Shown in pieces: positions 14,560 to 22,297 of a stretch of 23,464 nt of DNA. Origin of the DNA: an uncultured Lachnospiraceae bacterium (lineage in GTDB: Bacteria > Bacillota > Clostridia > Lachnospirales > Lachnospiraceae); contig CAMWYL010000009.1 in NCBI GenBank assembly GCA_947178465.1, positions 1 through 23,464 of the forward strand. The letters run 5' to 3'. Numbering within the stretch: position 1 is the first letter of the stretch; each line of letters starts with the position of its first letter. The translations under genes and the position numbers were made by a program. The notes beneath the pieces are model-generated. The model was not told the origin of the DNA and searched no databases. It worked only from the letters and a program-made list of their open reading frames with translations.

Positions 14560-15996
14560 ATGAATCCGCTTACATTTACTTATAAAAAGCCGGAAGAAGC
14601 GGGCATTGACCCCGCATGGGTCATAAATTTCCTGAACCGTCTGGAAGATTTCCGGCTTCCGATGCACAGCTTTATTCTGATGAAAGACGATGCCATTGTG
14701 GCAGAAACTTACTACGCTCCATATACATCGGATACCCTCCATCGTATGTTCTCTGTCACCAAAAGCTTTGTATCCGTTGCCATAGGACTGCTTGCTGACG
14801 AAGGGAAAATATCTCTTGACGATTTTATTATTTCCCATTTCCCCGAGAAGCTTACTCCGCCAAAGCCGTCCCCTTATCTGTCCGAAATGACAATACGCGA
14901 TATGCTTACCATGACCTCCTGTCATTCCAAAACCACATATAAAACCTCCGGCTGCACGGACTGGGTCGGTTCCTTCTTCACCACTGCGCCCTCCCACGCC
15001 CCGGGAACCACTTTTTCGTATGACACCTCCGCCACGCACACGCTTTGCGCATTGGTGGAAAAGCTCACCGGGATGAAGCTGCTCGATTATCTCCGCACAA
15101 AATTCCTTGACGAAATCGGCTTTTCCAAGAACGCCTACATCATGGAAGCCCCCGGAGGAGAAAGCCTTGGCGGCTCCGGATTAATGTGCACCCCTATGGA
15201 TTTGCTTCGTTTCATCTATGTTGTGAGCAAAAACGGCAGTCTTGACGGCAGACAGCTCCTCCCTGCCGACTACATTCAGGCGGCCACAAGCAGACAGGTT
15301 GACACCTACGGCAAAAGCAGCACATGGGAAGAAATGCAGGGGTACGGGTATCAGTTCTGGATGACTTCACACAACGGATACGCCTGCTATGGCATGGGCG
15401 GTCAGTATGCCATTGTTTATCCCGAAAAAAACATTATAGTCATTACAACTGCGGACACGCAGGGACGTCAGGGAGGGACACAGCTGATTTATGACACGTT
15501 CTACCGGGAAATATATGATAAGATTGGTACGGAAAGCATTTCACCGACTCCATCCCGCAGTCCGGAGCAGTACCTGAAAAACCGTTCGCTGTTTTATGTG
15601 GAGGGCACTGGCACTTCGCCTGTTGCCGAAAGAATCAATGGGATCCGTTATGAAATGGACACAAATCCGATGGGTTTTCGGTGGATTTCTCTGTCTCTTG
15701 GCAAATACGACGGAACCTTCGATTACGAAACGGACAAGGGCGTCTTTTGCCTTCCGTTCAGCATCCTGGCAAATCAGGTCGTACAATTTCCCTATTATCA
15801 CTACAAGGCCTGTGTCAGCGGCGCGTTCCGGGATCCGAATACGTTCCTGATAAAAGCGCATATTACGGACGAGTGTGTGGGAAGTCTGTTTATTCAGCTT
15901 GTGTTCAAGGGAAACGACGTAACCGTCATGATGCGAAAATTTGAAGAGACCCTGTTTGGGGAATTCGAAGGATTTATGTGCGGTCACCGCGCCTGA
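14560..15996 (+). CDS. Serine hydrolase of the beta-lactamase / PBP4 (class C-like) family
   Basis: 478 residues. The N-terminal two-thirds is the penicillin-binding fold: the SxxK nucleophile motif is SVTK (S65, K68) and the second motif is the tyrosine in SYDTS (Y154); the late GMGGQYAIVYPEKNIIVI strand stands where KTG/HxG usually is, but lacks a clear KTG. A further domain of about 140 residues follows (from about 340). There is no signal peptide, so it is likely cytoplasmic. Family members act as esterases, D-amino acid peptidases or beta-lactamases; the substrate cannot be told here, and resistance should not be assumed. The start at 14560 follows GAGGTG. It is convergent with the kinase gene, nine bases away. 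Confidence 0.85.
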   Translation: MNPLTFTYKKPEEAGIDPAWVINFLNRLEDFRLPMHSFILMKDDAIVAETYYAPYTSDTLHRMFSVTKSFVSVAIGLLADEGKISLDDFIISHFPEKLTPPKPSPYLSEMTIRDMLTMTSCHSKTTYKTSGCTDWVGSFFTTAPSHAPGTTFSYDTSATHTLCALVEKLTGMKLLDYLRTKFLDEIGFSKNAYIMEAPGGESLGGSGLMCTPMDLLRFIYVVSKNGSLDGRQLLPADYIQAATSRQVDTYGKSSTWEEMQGYGYQFWMTSHNGYACYGMGGQYAIVYPEKNIIVITTADTQGRQGGTQLIYDTFYREIYDKIGTESISPTPSRSPEQYLKNRSLFYVEGTGTSPVAERINGIRYEMDTNPMGFRWISLSLGKYDGTFDYETDKGVFCLPFSILANQVVQFPYYHYKACVSGAFRDPNTFLIKAHITDECVGSLFIQLVFKGNDVTVMMRKFEETLFGEFEGFMCGHRA

Positions 15997-16005
15997 AACA
16001 CAAAA

Positions 16006-17694
16006 TCACTCCCTTTCCTGATAGCTTGAACATACCATTCTATCCGCCATATCCATAATTTGGCGGATAGATTCAATTTCTCCGCGCACCGTACCTGTGG
16101 CCGTTTCCTCCATGCGATACATATCCCGTTCAATATCGTCAAGCATTCCGCAGATATCCTCCCGGGAAATGCCGTCATCTCGCAGATATCTCGCATATTC
16201 GGCTACGCGGCTTACGATCTCACGGTACATACGGAGTGTTATCATCTCCCGGTCCGGCATCTCGTCATTCAGCGTCTTTAAATCCGACAGCTTCTCCCAA
16301 TACACGCCATACATCCCTGCGTCGCTTCCATCGATCTGCGCTGCGGTTATTTTCTTATAAAAGCTGCCAATCTCTACATACAGACAGCTTCTTCTGTATT
16401 CCACCGCTTTTTCCGCGTCCTTCTCATAGCAGCGCATCGCAGTCTCAAACCATGGCACCGCATTGGGCTGTCGGCTCTCCTCGTGAACATAATAGTACCA
16501 ATATGCACTCCCCATCTCAAAACAGAAATCCGCATACTCCCGCTGATTCTTCTCCGCAAAGCATTGCAGCGGCTTATCCCTGCTCATAGTCAGATGCAGC
16601 AACGCCTCCTCCTCCGCATCGGTAAAGCAGCCGTCCTCTATAACGGTGTCGTAATACCCATGATACGCCTGTTCCCGCGCGGCATCGATTCCGACAGCCT
16701 CCATATACCGCTCCACTGCCGTGGCGGAATTCGTTGTGTACCGCGCCGCCTCCAACACCGTCCGATACGCATCACTGCGCCGCGCCGCCGCTGCCACGCC
16801 AAAGCCACGCCCTGCCAGTGTACACAATACCGACAGCACCGCCGCAGATAGGAACATCCGCAGCTGTCTGCGATAGCGGCATCGGGCCTGTGTCTCAAAA
16901 TCGTGATAGTGCTCAAGGGCATACCGAAGAGAACGTGCATCCTGAAAGCGCTCATCGGGATTCTTCTGTGTACACTTGAGAATGATCTGCTCCAATCCGC
17001 TTGAGAGTCTGTTGTTCCATTTTGTTATCGGGTACATTTCATACGGCGGCTTACTCGGATTATGTCCGGTCAGCAGATGATACATGGTTGCGCCAAGACA
17101 GTAAATATCCGTGCGCGCATCTGTCTGCCCCCTGCCGCCAAACTGCTCCGGAGCCGCGTACCCCTGCGTGCCGAGACAAATCGTGTCTGCAGCGCTGCGC
17201 TCCTTAAATTCCCGCGCGGTACCGAAATCTATCAGAACCACGCTGCCGTCAGACCGCAGCATAATATTTGAGGGCTTCATATCTCGATAAATAATGGGAA
17301 CCGGGCGCGAATGAAGATATTCCAGTACGCTGCAGAGCTGTAATGCCCAACCGACAACGTCCTCCTGTGTCTGCGCCCCATTTTCAGAAATGAGCTTTTC
17401 CAATGTGTTTCCTTCTATATAATCCATGACGATCAGGAAGTTCCCGTCATGATCAATGACATCCGCAATGCTTGGAAGATTCGGATGTCTGAGCCGCTTT
17501 AAGAGATCCGTCTCCGCAATCAGGCTCTGCCGCATAACCTCGCAGTCCTCATTCCGGATTTTTCGCACCTCCTTGACGGCCCAAGGCTTATTCGCCTTCT
17601 CATTGATTGCGAGATAGACAGTGCTCATCCCGCCGTGCCCTATCTCGCTCAATATCTTATATTTTCCGTCTATCACGGAGCCTGTCCGCAGCAT
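16006..17694 (-). CDS. Hanks-type Ser/Thr protein kinase with one membrane span and helical outer domain
   Basis: 562 residues. The kinase domain spans about 8-265: glycine loop IGHGGMSTVY, ATP-binding K41, catalytic loop YRDMKPSN (D138), metal-binding DFG (D156) and GTQGYAAPEQ activation segment. The usual HRD histidine is Tyr (Y136). A basic stretch and one membrane helix follow (about 279-304). The outer part (about 305-562) is all-helical with paired helices like TPRs, where PrkC-type kinases have PASTA repeats, so the sensed signal probably differs. It is the third gene of the FHA-PP2C-kinase operon, 33 bases after the phosphatase gene. The ATG at 17694 starts at the kinase domain itself; I did not examine its ribosome binding site closely. 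Confidence 0.92.
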   Translation of the reverse strand: MLRTGSVIDGKYKILSEIGHGGMSTVYLAINEKANKPWAVKEVRKIRNEDCEVMRQSLIAETDLLKRLRHPNLPSIADVIDHDGNFLIVMDYIEGNTLEKLISENGAQTQEDVVGWALQLCSVLEYLHSRPVPIIYRDMKPSNIMLRSDGSVVLIDFGTAREFKERSAADTICLGTQGYAAPEQFGGRGQTDARTDIYCLGATMYHLLTGHNPSKPPYEMYPITKWNNRLSSGLEQIILKCTQKNPDERFQDARSLRYALEHYHDFETQARCRYRRQLRMFLSAAVLSVLCTLAGRGFGVAAAARRSDAYRTVLEAARYTTNSATAVERYMEAVGIDAAREQAYHGYYDTVIEDGCFTDAEEEALLHLTMSRDKPLQCFAEKNQREYADFCFEMGSAYWYYYVHEESRQPNAVPWFETAMRCYEKDAEKAVEYRRSCLYVEIGSFYKKITAAQIDGSDAGMYGVYWEKLSDLKTLNDEMPDREMITLRMYREIVSRVAEYARYLRDDGISREDICGMLDDIERDMYRMEETATGTVRGEIESIRQIMDMADRMVCSSYQERE

Positions 17695-17727
17695 GAATCC
17701 CCTGCCTTTCCGTTAATCTGTGATTCC

Positions 17728-18531
17728 TCAGCTTACTTTAATCAAAACAGCCGATATATCGTCCTTCTCCATCCGCTGCTTGTTCAGTGCAATCAGGTCA
17801 CCGAGGCGTGTATTCATAAGCTGTGCATTCTCATGCCTGTTCCCGGCGCTCCATTCCAAATCATATAAATCGTAATGACAATAAGTAAAAATCTCCTCCT
17901 CCGACAGCTGATGCCGAAAGCCGTCACTGCACAGCAGAAAGCTGTCCCCCTGCCGGACCCGGCCGCTGATGAAATCCGGCTCGACCGGCTTTCCCAACCC
18001 AATACACTGTAGCAGCACATTTCTGCGGGAATCGTTTTGCGCCTGCTCGGGCGTCATATGTCCGAGCGCGACCTCGCGCTCCGTATAAGTATGGTCTTGT
18101 GTGAGTCTTGTGATTGCGTCGTCCATCTGATACGCCCTGCAATCACCCACATGCGCGATATAATAACTCTCGTTGTTTATCAGCATCGCCGTCAGTGTCG
18201 TTCCCATTGTCGTTCCGCGCCTGCTGCTGTAATCATGAATGCGCAGATTGCAGTCGTCAATCATATTCTTCCACGCACCCGCAAGCGCCCTGGACTGCAT
18301 TCCCTGCTCCAACAGCGCCGAAAAGTCCTTCAGAAACCACTGCTCAAACGCGCGCACGACAACGCCGCTGGCGACCTCGCCCTGCTCCAAGCCTCCCATA
18401 CCATCGCACAGCACGGCAAACGCAGCCTCACCGTATATGGTGCCGGCCACCTTCACGGTAAGACTGTCCTGATTAACCTCTTTCACGATTCCTTTGTCGG
18501 TCTGTGCTGCAACCGTATAATGAAATCCCAT
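17728..18531 (-). CDS. PP2C-type Ser/Thr protein phosphatase (PrpC-like)
   Basis: 267 residues, cytoplasmic and full length for a bacterial PP2C. The metal-binding motifs are present: NQDS near the start, CDGMGG, AHVGDCRAY, CSDGF and the final KDDISAVLI. It should remove phosphate from targets of the kinase encoded next to it and from the kinase itself. The ATG at 18531 was preferred over the TTG two codons upstream because AGAAGG is spaced correctly. It lies 26 bases after the FHA gene and 33 bases before the kinase gene, so one mRNA is likely. Confidence 0.94.
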   Translation of the reverse strand: MGFHYTVAAQTDKGIVKEVNQDSLTVKVAGTIYGEAAFAVLCDGMGGLEQGEVASGVVVRAFEQWFLKDFSALLEQGMQSRALAGAWKNMIDDCNLRIHDYSSRRGTTMGTTLTAMLINNESYYIAHVGDCRAYQMDDAITRLTQDHTYTEREVALGHMTPEQAQNDSRRNVLLQCIGLGKPVEPDFISGRVRQGDSFLLCSDGFRHQLSEEEIFTYCHYDLYDLEWSAGNRHENAQLMNTRLGDLIALNKQRMEKDDISAVLIKVS

Positions 18532-18557
18532 AATCAAAGACCTTCTGTCGCCCTTTC

Positions 18558-19874
18558 TTATAAATGAATCGAGAACACCTCGTCCGCTATCTGAACCAAG
18601 TCACCCGTCTTGAGTTTTCGCGCCCTTTTCGGGTCTACCAGCTTTCCATTCAGGAACGTGTGATTTAAAGAGCCCTTGTCCACAATATAAAAACCGTCCG
18701 GTTTGCGCACGATATCGGCATGATTTCTACTGACCGTAGGGTTATTGCGGATGCAGTAGTCCACGCAGCTCTCATCCTTTCCGATTTTAAAAATATTCTT
18801 ACCTATATGCACCTTCTCGCCGTTTTTTCTCCGCATGATATAAGGCGTGGGCGTCAACTCGGAAGGGGGTATCGTGTGTCTCTTCTTGAGATTCAGCCGT
18901 TCCTGCGCTGCCTGCTGGAGCGTTGAAAAAATCTCCGAATGGCCGTTTTCCTGCGACGCCGTCTCCTCCTCCGCAGTGTCCTGCCTATCCGGTACAGGCG
19001 CCGGCGGCACATGAACCCCCAGTCCTGCAAGAATGCTCCGGCCTCCCTCGACCACACACCTCAGACATTGCTCCGCGTTCTGCCCGATTCCCGCATTCCG
19101 AAAAGGCAGATATAAGAGCGCCGCCTCAAGGCTCACGGGGTCAAGATAGATTTCCTCCGGCAGAAGCAACACCCTGTCCGCCAGAAGCATATACTCCTCC
19201 AAGCCAAGCAGCGCGTCAAGAATGCTGCGGAAAATCAGCAAAAGCTTATTGCGCCCTCTCACACCGCGATTCTGCGCGACAAAATCCGCAAGGCTCACCT
19301 TCCCGGTTATTTTATAACGAAATGCGTCCTCCTCAAAGTCCACCTCGGCCAGACCGGGAATCTGATTATTTTCAAGCATCTTCATCTCAACCGTACAGGC
19401 CGCCATATCCTCCTCGTCAGAAATCCGGTAAACCCTATAGGTCTCTCCGTCCTCGTTCTCCGTGGACAGCGCCAGGGTGTTTTCCTCCTTGTCAGCCTCT
19501 TCCGGCACCTCAGGCTCCTCCTCATCAGCATCTTTTGCTTCGCAAACCGCAATAATCTGCTCATAAATCTGCTCCAACCGCTGATACTTTGAAATCTCAC
19601 AGGGATTATCCTGCGCAGCGTCCGCAGTAAGGCAGATGATTTTCACATGCGCGGGAAGGCTCTCCTCCATCACGTCAATATCATCCCCGACAAGCAGTGC
19701 GTTATACTCTGAGACCTCCATCCCCAGCAGCTCCGGCACCACATCTGTCCAATCGACCCCACTGCCATCTGCTGTTTCCACCACAAGACTGTCTCCATGA
19801 TGGCTCTGCAGAAACCTTGTCAGTCTCTCCAAATACTGATCGTCTTTCTCTAAAATTCCGATTTTGTACTGCAT
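18558..19874 (-). CDS. FHA-domain protein with receiver-like N-terminus
   Basis: 438 residues in four parts. Residues 1-115 look like a receiver or CpaE/TadZ-type fold (MQYKIGILEKDDQYLERL, then LLVGDD). An acidic linker follows (about 115-145). A middle domain of about 160-270 (RYKITGKVSLADFVAQNR, RSILDALLGLEEYML) resembles DUF6382. After a second linker, residues about 345-438 form an FHA domain with GKDESCVDYCI, NNPTVSRNHADI and NHTFLNGK, which binds phosphothreonine. It is the likely adaptor for kinase-phosphorylated partners. Similar DUF6382-FHA proteins occur beside Tad-pilus or other secretion genes in Clostridia, but no such genes lie here. The ATG is preceded by AAGGGATG. Confidence 0.85.
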   Translation of the reverse strand: MQYKIGILEKDDQYLERLTRFLQSHHGDSLVVETADGSGVDWTDVVPELLGMEVSEYNALLVGDDIDVMEESLPAHVKIICLTADAAQDNPCEISKYQRLEQIYEQIIAVCEAKDADEEEPEVPEEADKEENTLALSTENEDGETYRVYRISDEEDMAACTVEMKMLENNQIPGLAEVDFEEDAFRYKITGKVSLADFVAQNRGVRGRNKLLLIFRSILDALLGLEEYMLLADRVLLLPEEIYLDPVSLEAALLYLPFRNAGIGQNAEQCLRCVVEGGRSILAGLGVHVPPAPVPDRQDTAEEETASQENGHSEIFSTLQQAAQERLNLKKRHTIPPSELTPTPYIMRRKNGEKVHIGKNIFKIGKDESCVDYCIRNNPTVSRNHADIVRKPDGFYIVDKGSLNHTFLNGKLVDPKRARKLKTGDLVQIADEVFSIHL

Positions 19875-19914
19875 TACGCATTCATCCCTTCTTACGCTGA
19901 CCGCACTTATTAAT

Positions 19915-19957
19915 CAAAAACAGGTGCAATACCCTTTCCTCAAAATGGTACTACACC
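19915..19957 (-). terminator. Terminator of the tsaC-rpiB-upp-hydrolase operon
   Basis: On the minus strand GGTGTAGTACC (19957-19947) pairs with GGTATTGCACC (19933-19923), 11 pairs with two G-U, followed by TGTTTTTG. It stands between the wall hydrolase and the FHA gene. A competing upstream stem is noted separately. Confidence 0.75.
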
Positions 19958-19980
19958 CGGCCCGTCAAATCAATAGTACC
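19947..19980 (-). other. Competing stem upstream of the terminator
   Basis: GGTACTA (19980-19974 on the minus strand) can pair with TAGTACC (19953-19947), which is also the left arm of the terminator. The two structures cannot form together. This could be an antiterminator arrangement or chance. Confidence 0.35.
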
Positions 19981-19998
19981 AATGTACTAACAAATGTA

Positions 19999-21207
19999 TT
20001 AATAAAAGATATGTCCCCCGATGCGGATACCTGTCAGCCCTTCGATCGGCGTTCGGAAATAAACGCACTGTCCGACATTGGTGACGCCGCTCATCGCTTC
20101 GTCAGCCGCCTGATAGCATTTGCTTGTCGCCGAATCGTTTGTCAGCGCAAGTGCAAGCCGCCCGCTTGCCACCGGTGAGAACTGTTTATTCTGATAGATT
20201 ACGCCGACCACCGTATTCGGATAACGGGAGCTTAACACGCGATTGATGACCACCGCCCCAACCGCAACCTGCCCCTCATAAGGCTCTCCACCCGCCTCGC
20301 AATAAATCAGGTTGGCAAGCAGCTTCCGATCACCTTCCTCGAAATTCACCTGCGAAATATCACGCCATGCCGACTGTGCCGCCAGGCGAGAGAGCGCAAG
20401 CTCCTCCTCGTACTGCTTCTGGAGCGCGACAATACTCTTATCCTGCTTATTGATCATGTTCTCCAACGCGTCAATGGTCGCCTCCGCGTCCGATATCTGA
20501 TCCGCATAAGCGGTTGCTCTGCTCTGCGTGGCCTCAACCAGTTCCGTCACTCTCTGCTGCTCCTGCACGGCCTCGTTGCGCAACACATTCAAAGAGGCCA
20601 GCTCTGTCTCGAGACGTGCTTGCGTCTCCTCTACCCGTCTGCGGCTCTCCTTGTACTCCGCGAGCATCTTCTGATCGTATCGATTAATCTGTTCAATATA
20701 ATCCGTTCTGTTGAGAAAATCCGTATAACTCTTGGAGGATAAAAGCATGCTCAAATATCCATTATTCAGGCTGTTCTCATACATCGCCCTGATTCGTACC
20801 TTCATGTCCTCATACTGAGTCTGCTCCGTGAGAATCGCTTCCTCCAGCTCTGCCCTCGTATTGACAATCTGTGCTTCCTTTGCGATAATATCCGATTCTA
20901 TCTGTGCCAGGTTGGTGCTTACCTGATCCAGATCATCATTTAAGGCACTCAACTGTCCCAAAAGAGAATTCTGGGTAATCTTCAGTGAGTCTACTGCCTG
21001 CTCGGCATTTTCCCGTTGCTCCTGCGTCCTCTCCCGCTCCTGCTTTGCCCTCTCCAGCTTTTCGAGCGTAGTCTCCGCGTATGCCGGTGTGGAAGCAGCG
21101 CCCGCAAAGGTCACTGACATTACCAGCGCAACAAGCAGCGCGGCCATCCGTCGCAATACCGATTGGATACGTCTTTTATTTGGTGCCGAAAATTCTGTCA
21201 CCGGCAT
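19999..21207 (-). CDS. Cell wall hydrolase: coiled coil plus SleB-type (Hydrolase_2) domain
   Basis: 402 residues if the ATG at 21207 is used; it overlaps the end of upp by 32 bases, with AGGG upstream. The start is uncertain, since the signal peptide core (LRRMAALLVALVMSV to STPAYA) begins about 24 residues later. After cleavage near AYA, residues about 45-265 form a long charged coiled coil of the CwlO/PcsB kind, and the C-terminal 125 residues form the SleB/Hydrolase_2 domain with NLIYCEAGGEPYEGQVAVG and the late QNKQFSPV. The domain is known from spore cortex lytic enzymes and acts on peptidoglycan. The coiled coil suggests control by a membrane partner such as FtsEX; this is inferred, not seen. 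Confidence 0.85.
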   Translation of the reverse strand: MPVTEFSAPNKRRIQSVLRRMAALLVALVMSVTFAGAASTPAYAETTLEKLERAKQERERTQEQRENAEQAVDSLKITQNSLLGQLSALNDDLDQVSTNLAQIESDIIAKEAQIVNTRAELEEAILTEQTQYEDMKVRIRAMYENSLNNGYLSMLLSSKSYTDFLNRTDYIEQINRYDQKMLAEYKESRRRVEETQARLETELASLNVLRNEAVQEQQRVTELVEATQSRATAYADQISDAEATIDALENMINKQDKSIVALQKQYEEELALSRLAAQSAWRDISQVNFEEGDRKLLANLIYCEAGGEPYEGQVAVGAVVINRVLSSRYPNTVVGVIYQNKQFSPVASGRLALALTNDSATSKCYQAADEAMSGVTNVGQCVYFRTPIEGLTGIRIGGHIFY

Positions 21208-21805
21208 CTCCAAGCCCTGGCACGATATAGCCGTGGTCATTTAACTTTTCATCCAATGCACCAATATAAATGTCCACGTCCGGGTGATCCTTCTTCATGC
21301 GCTCAACGCCTTCCGGCGCCGCTATGATACACATGAAATGAATACTCTTGCACCCTCTGTCCTTCAGCATCCGAATTGCGGCGGAGGAGGAGCCTCCGGT
21401 TGCAAGCATCGGATCCACGACAAATACCTCCCTTTGGTCACAGTCCTCCGGAAGCTTACAATAATACTCAATCGGTTCCAGGGTCTCCGGGTCGCGGTAA
21501 AGACCGATATGTCCGACCTTTGCCGCCGGAATCAACTGCAACATGCCGTCCACCATACCAAGCCCGGCACGGAGAATCGGCACAATCGCCAGCTTCTTTC
21601 CCGTGAGCGTCTGAACCGTCGTCTTGCAGATCGGTGTCTCGATTTCCACATCGGCAAGCTTTAAATCCCGTGTCGCCTCATAGCAGATCAGATTTGCAAT
21701 CTCCCCGATTGTCTGCCGAAAATCCTTGGTACCCGTATCTATCCTCCGGATATAGCCTATTTTATGTTTGATTAACGGATGATCCATTACTACTACCTTT
21801 GCCAT
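21176..21805 (-). CDS. upp: Uracil phosphoribosyltransferase
   Basis: 209 residues, the exact usual length. It makes UMP from uracil and PRPP in pyrimidine salvage. The PRPP-binding motif is VVDPMLATGGSS, and the uracil-binding C-terminal motif is GYIVPGLGDAGDR. The start was set at ATG 21805, with AGGTAG upstream; a GTG one codon earlier is less likely. Placed 16 bases after rpiB. Confidence 0.97.
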   Translation of the reverse strand: MAKVVVMDHPLIKHKIGYIRRIDTGTKDFRQTIGEIANLICYEATRDLKLADVEIETPICKTTVQTLTGKKLAIVPILRAGLGMVDGMLQLIPAAKVGHIGLYRDPETLEPIEYYCKLPEDCDQREVFVVDPMLATGGSSSAAIRMLKDRGCKSIHFMCIIAAPEGVERMKKDHPDVDIYIGALDEKLNDHGYIVPGLGDAGDRIFGTK

Positions 21806-21821
21806 CACACTACCTGCTTTC

Positions 21822-22271
21822 CTATTTCATCGTCTCTTCTTCCAGAGACTTAATCTTTGCCACTCTCCTGCAATGCTTCTCTTCTCCGGGGAACGGTGTA
21901 TTCAAAAAGGTCTCCACAATGTTAAGCGCCAGATTTGTCCCGATAATTCCCGCACCAAGCGCAAGCACATTCGCGTCGTTGTGCTCTCTTGTCAGCCGCG
22001 CGGACACGGTATCCGCGCAAAGCGCACAACGAATCCCTTTGACCTTATTTGCAGTGATGGAAATCCCGATTCCCGTAGTGCAGATAACGATACCTCTGTC
22101 ACACTCCCCAGCCGCCACCGCCTTTGCCGCTGCAATGCCGAAGTCGGGATAATCGCAGGATTCTGTGCCGTGACACCCAAAATCCTTATATTCCATATTG
22201 TTTTCCTTTAAGTACGCCGTCACAATCTCCTTAAGCGCATACCCGCCATGGTCACAACCGATTGCTATCAT
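21822..22271 (-). CDS. rpiB: Ribose 5-phosphate isomerase B (RpiB/LacAB family)
   Basis: 149 residues. It interconverts ribose 5-phosphate and ribulose 5-phosphate in the pentose phosphate pathway. Visible features are the N-terminal GCDHGGYALK, the active-site CDYPDFG, CTTGIGISITANK (usually CGTGIG, so Gly to Thr here) and EHNDANVLALGAG (usually GAR). AAGGAGG precedes the ATG at 22271. The position beside tsaC and upp supports RpiB over LacA/LacB. Confidence 0.93.
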   Translation of the reverse strand: MIAIGCDHGGYALKEIVTAYLKENNMEYKDFGCHGTESCDYPDFGIAAAKAVAAGECDRGIVICTTGIGISITANKVKGIRCALCADTVSARLTREHNDANVLALGAGIIGTNLALNIVETFLNTPFPGEEKHCRRVAKIKSLEEETMK

Positions 22272-22297
22272 TTTGCATCCTCCTTCCAAACATCTCT

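Noticed and set aside
18923..19555. Proline-rich plus-strand frame of 210 residues
   Set aside because: Shadow of the acidic Glu-rich FHA gene; the Pro/Ser content comes from reading Glu codons on the other strand.
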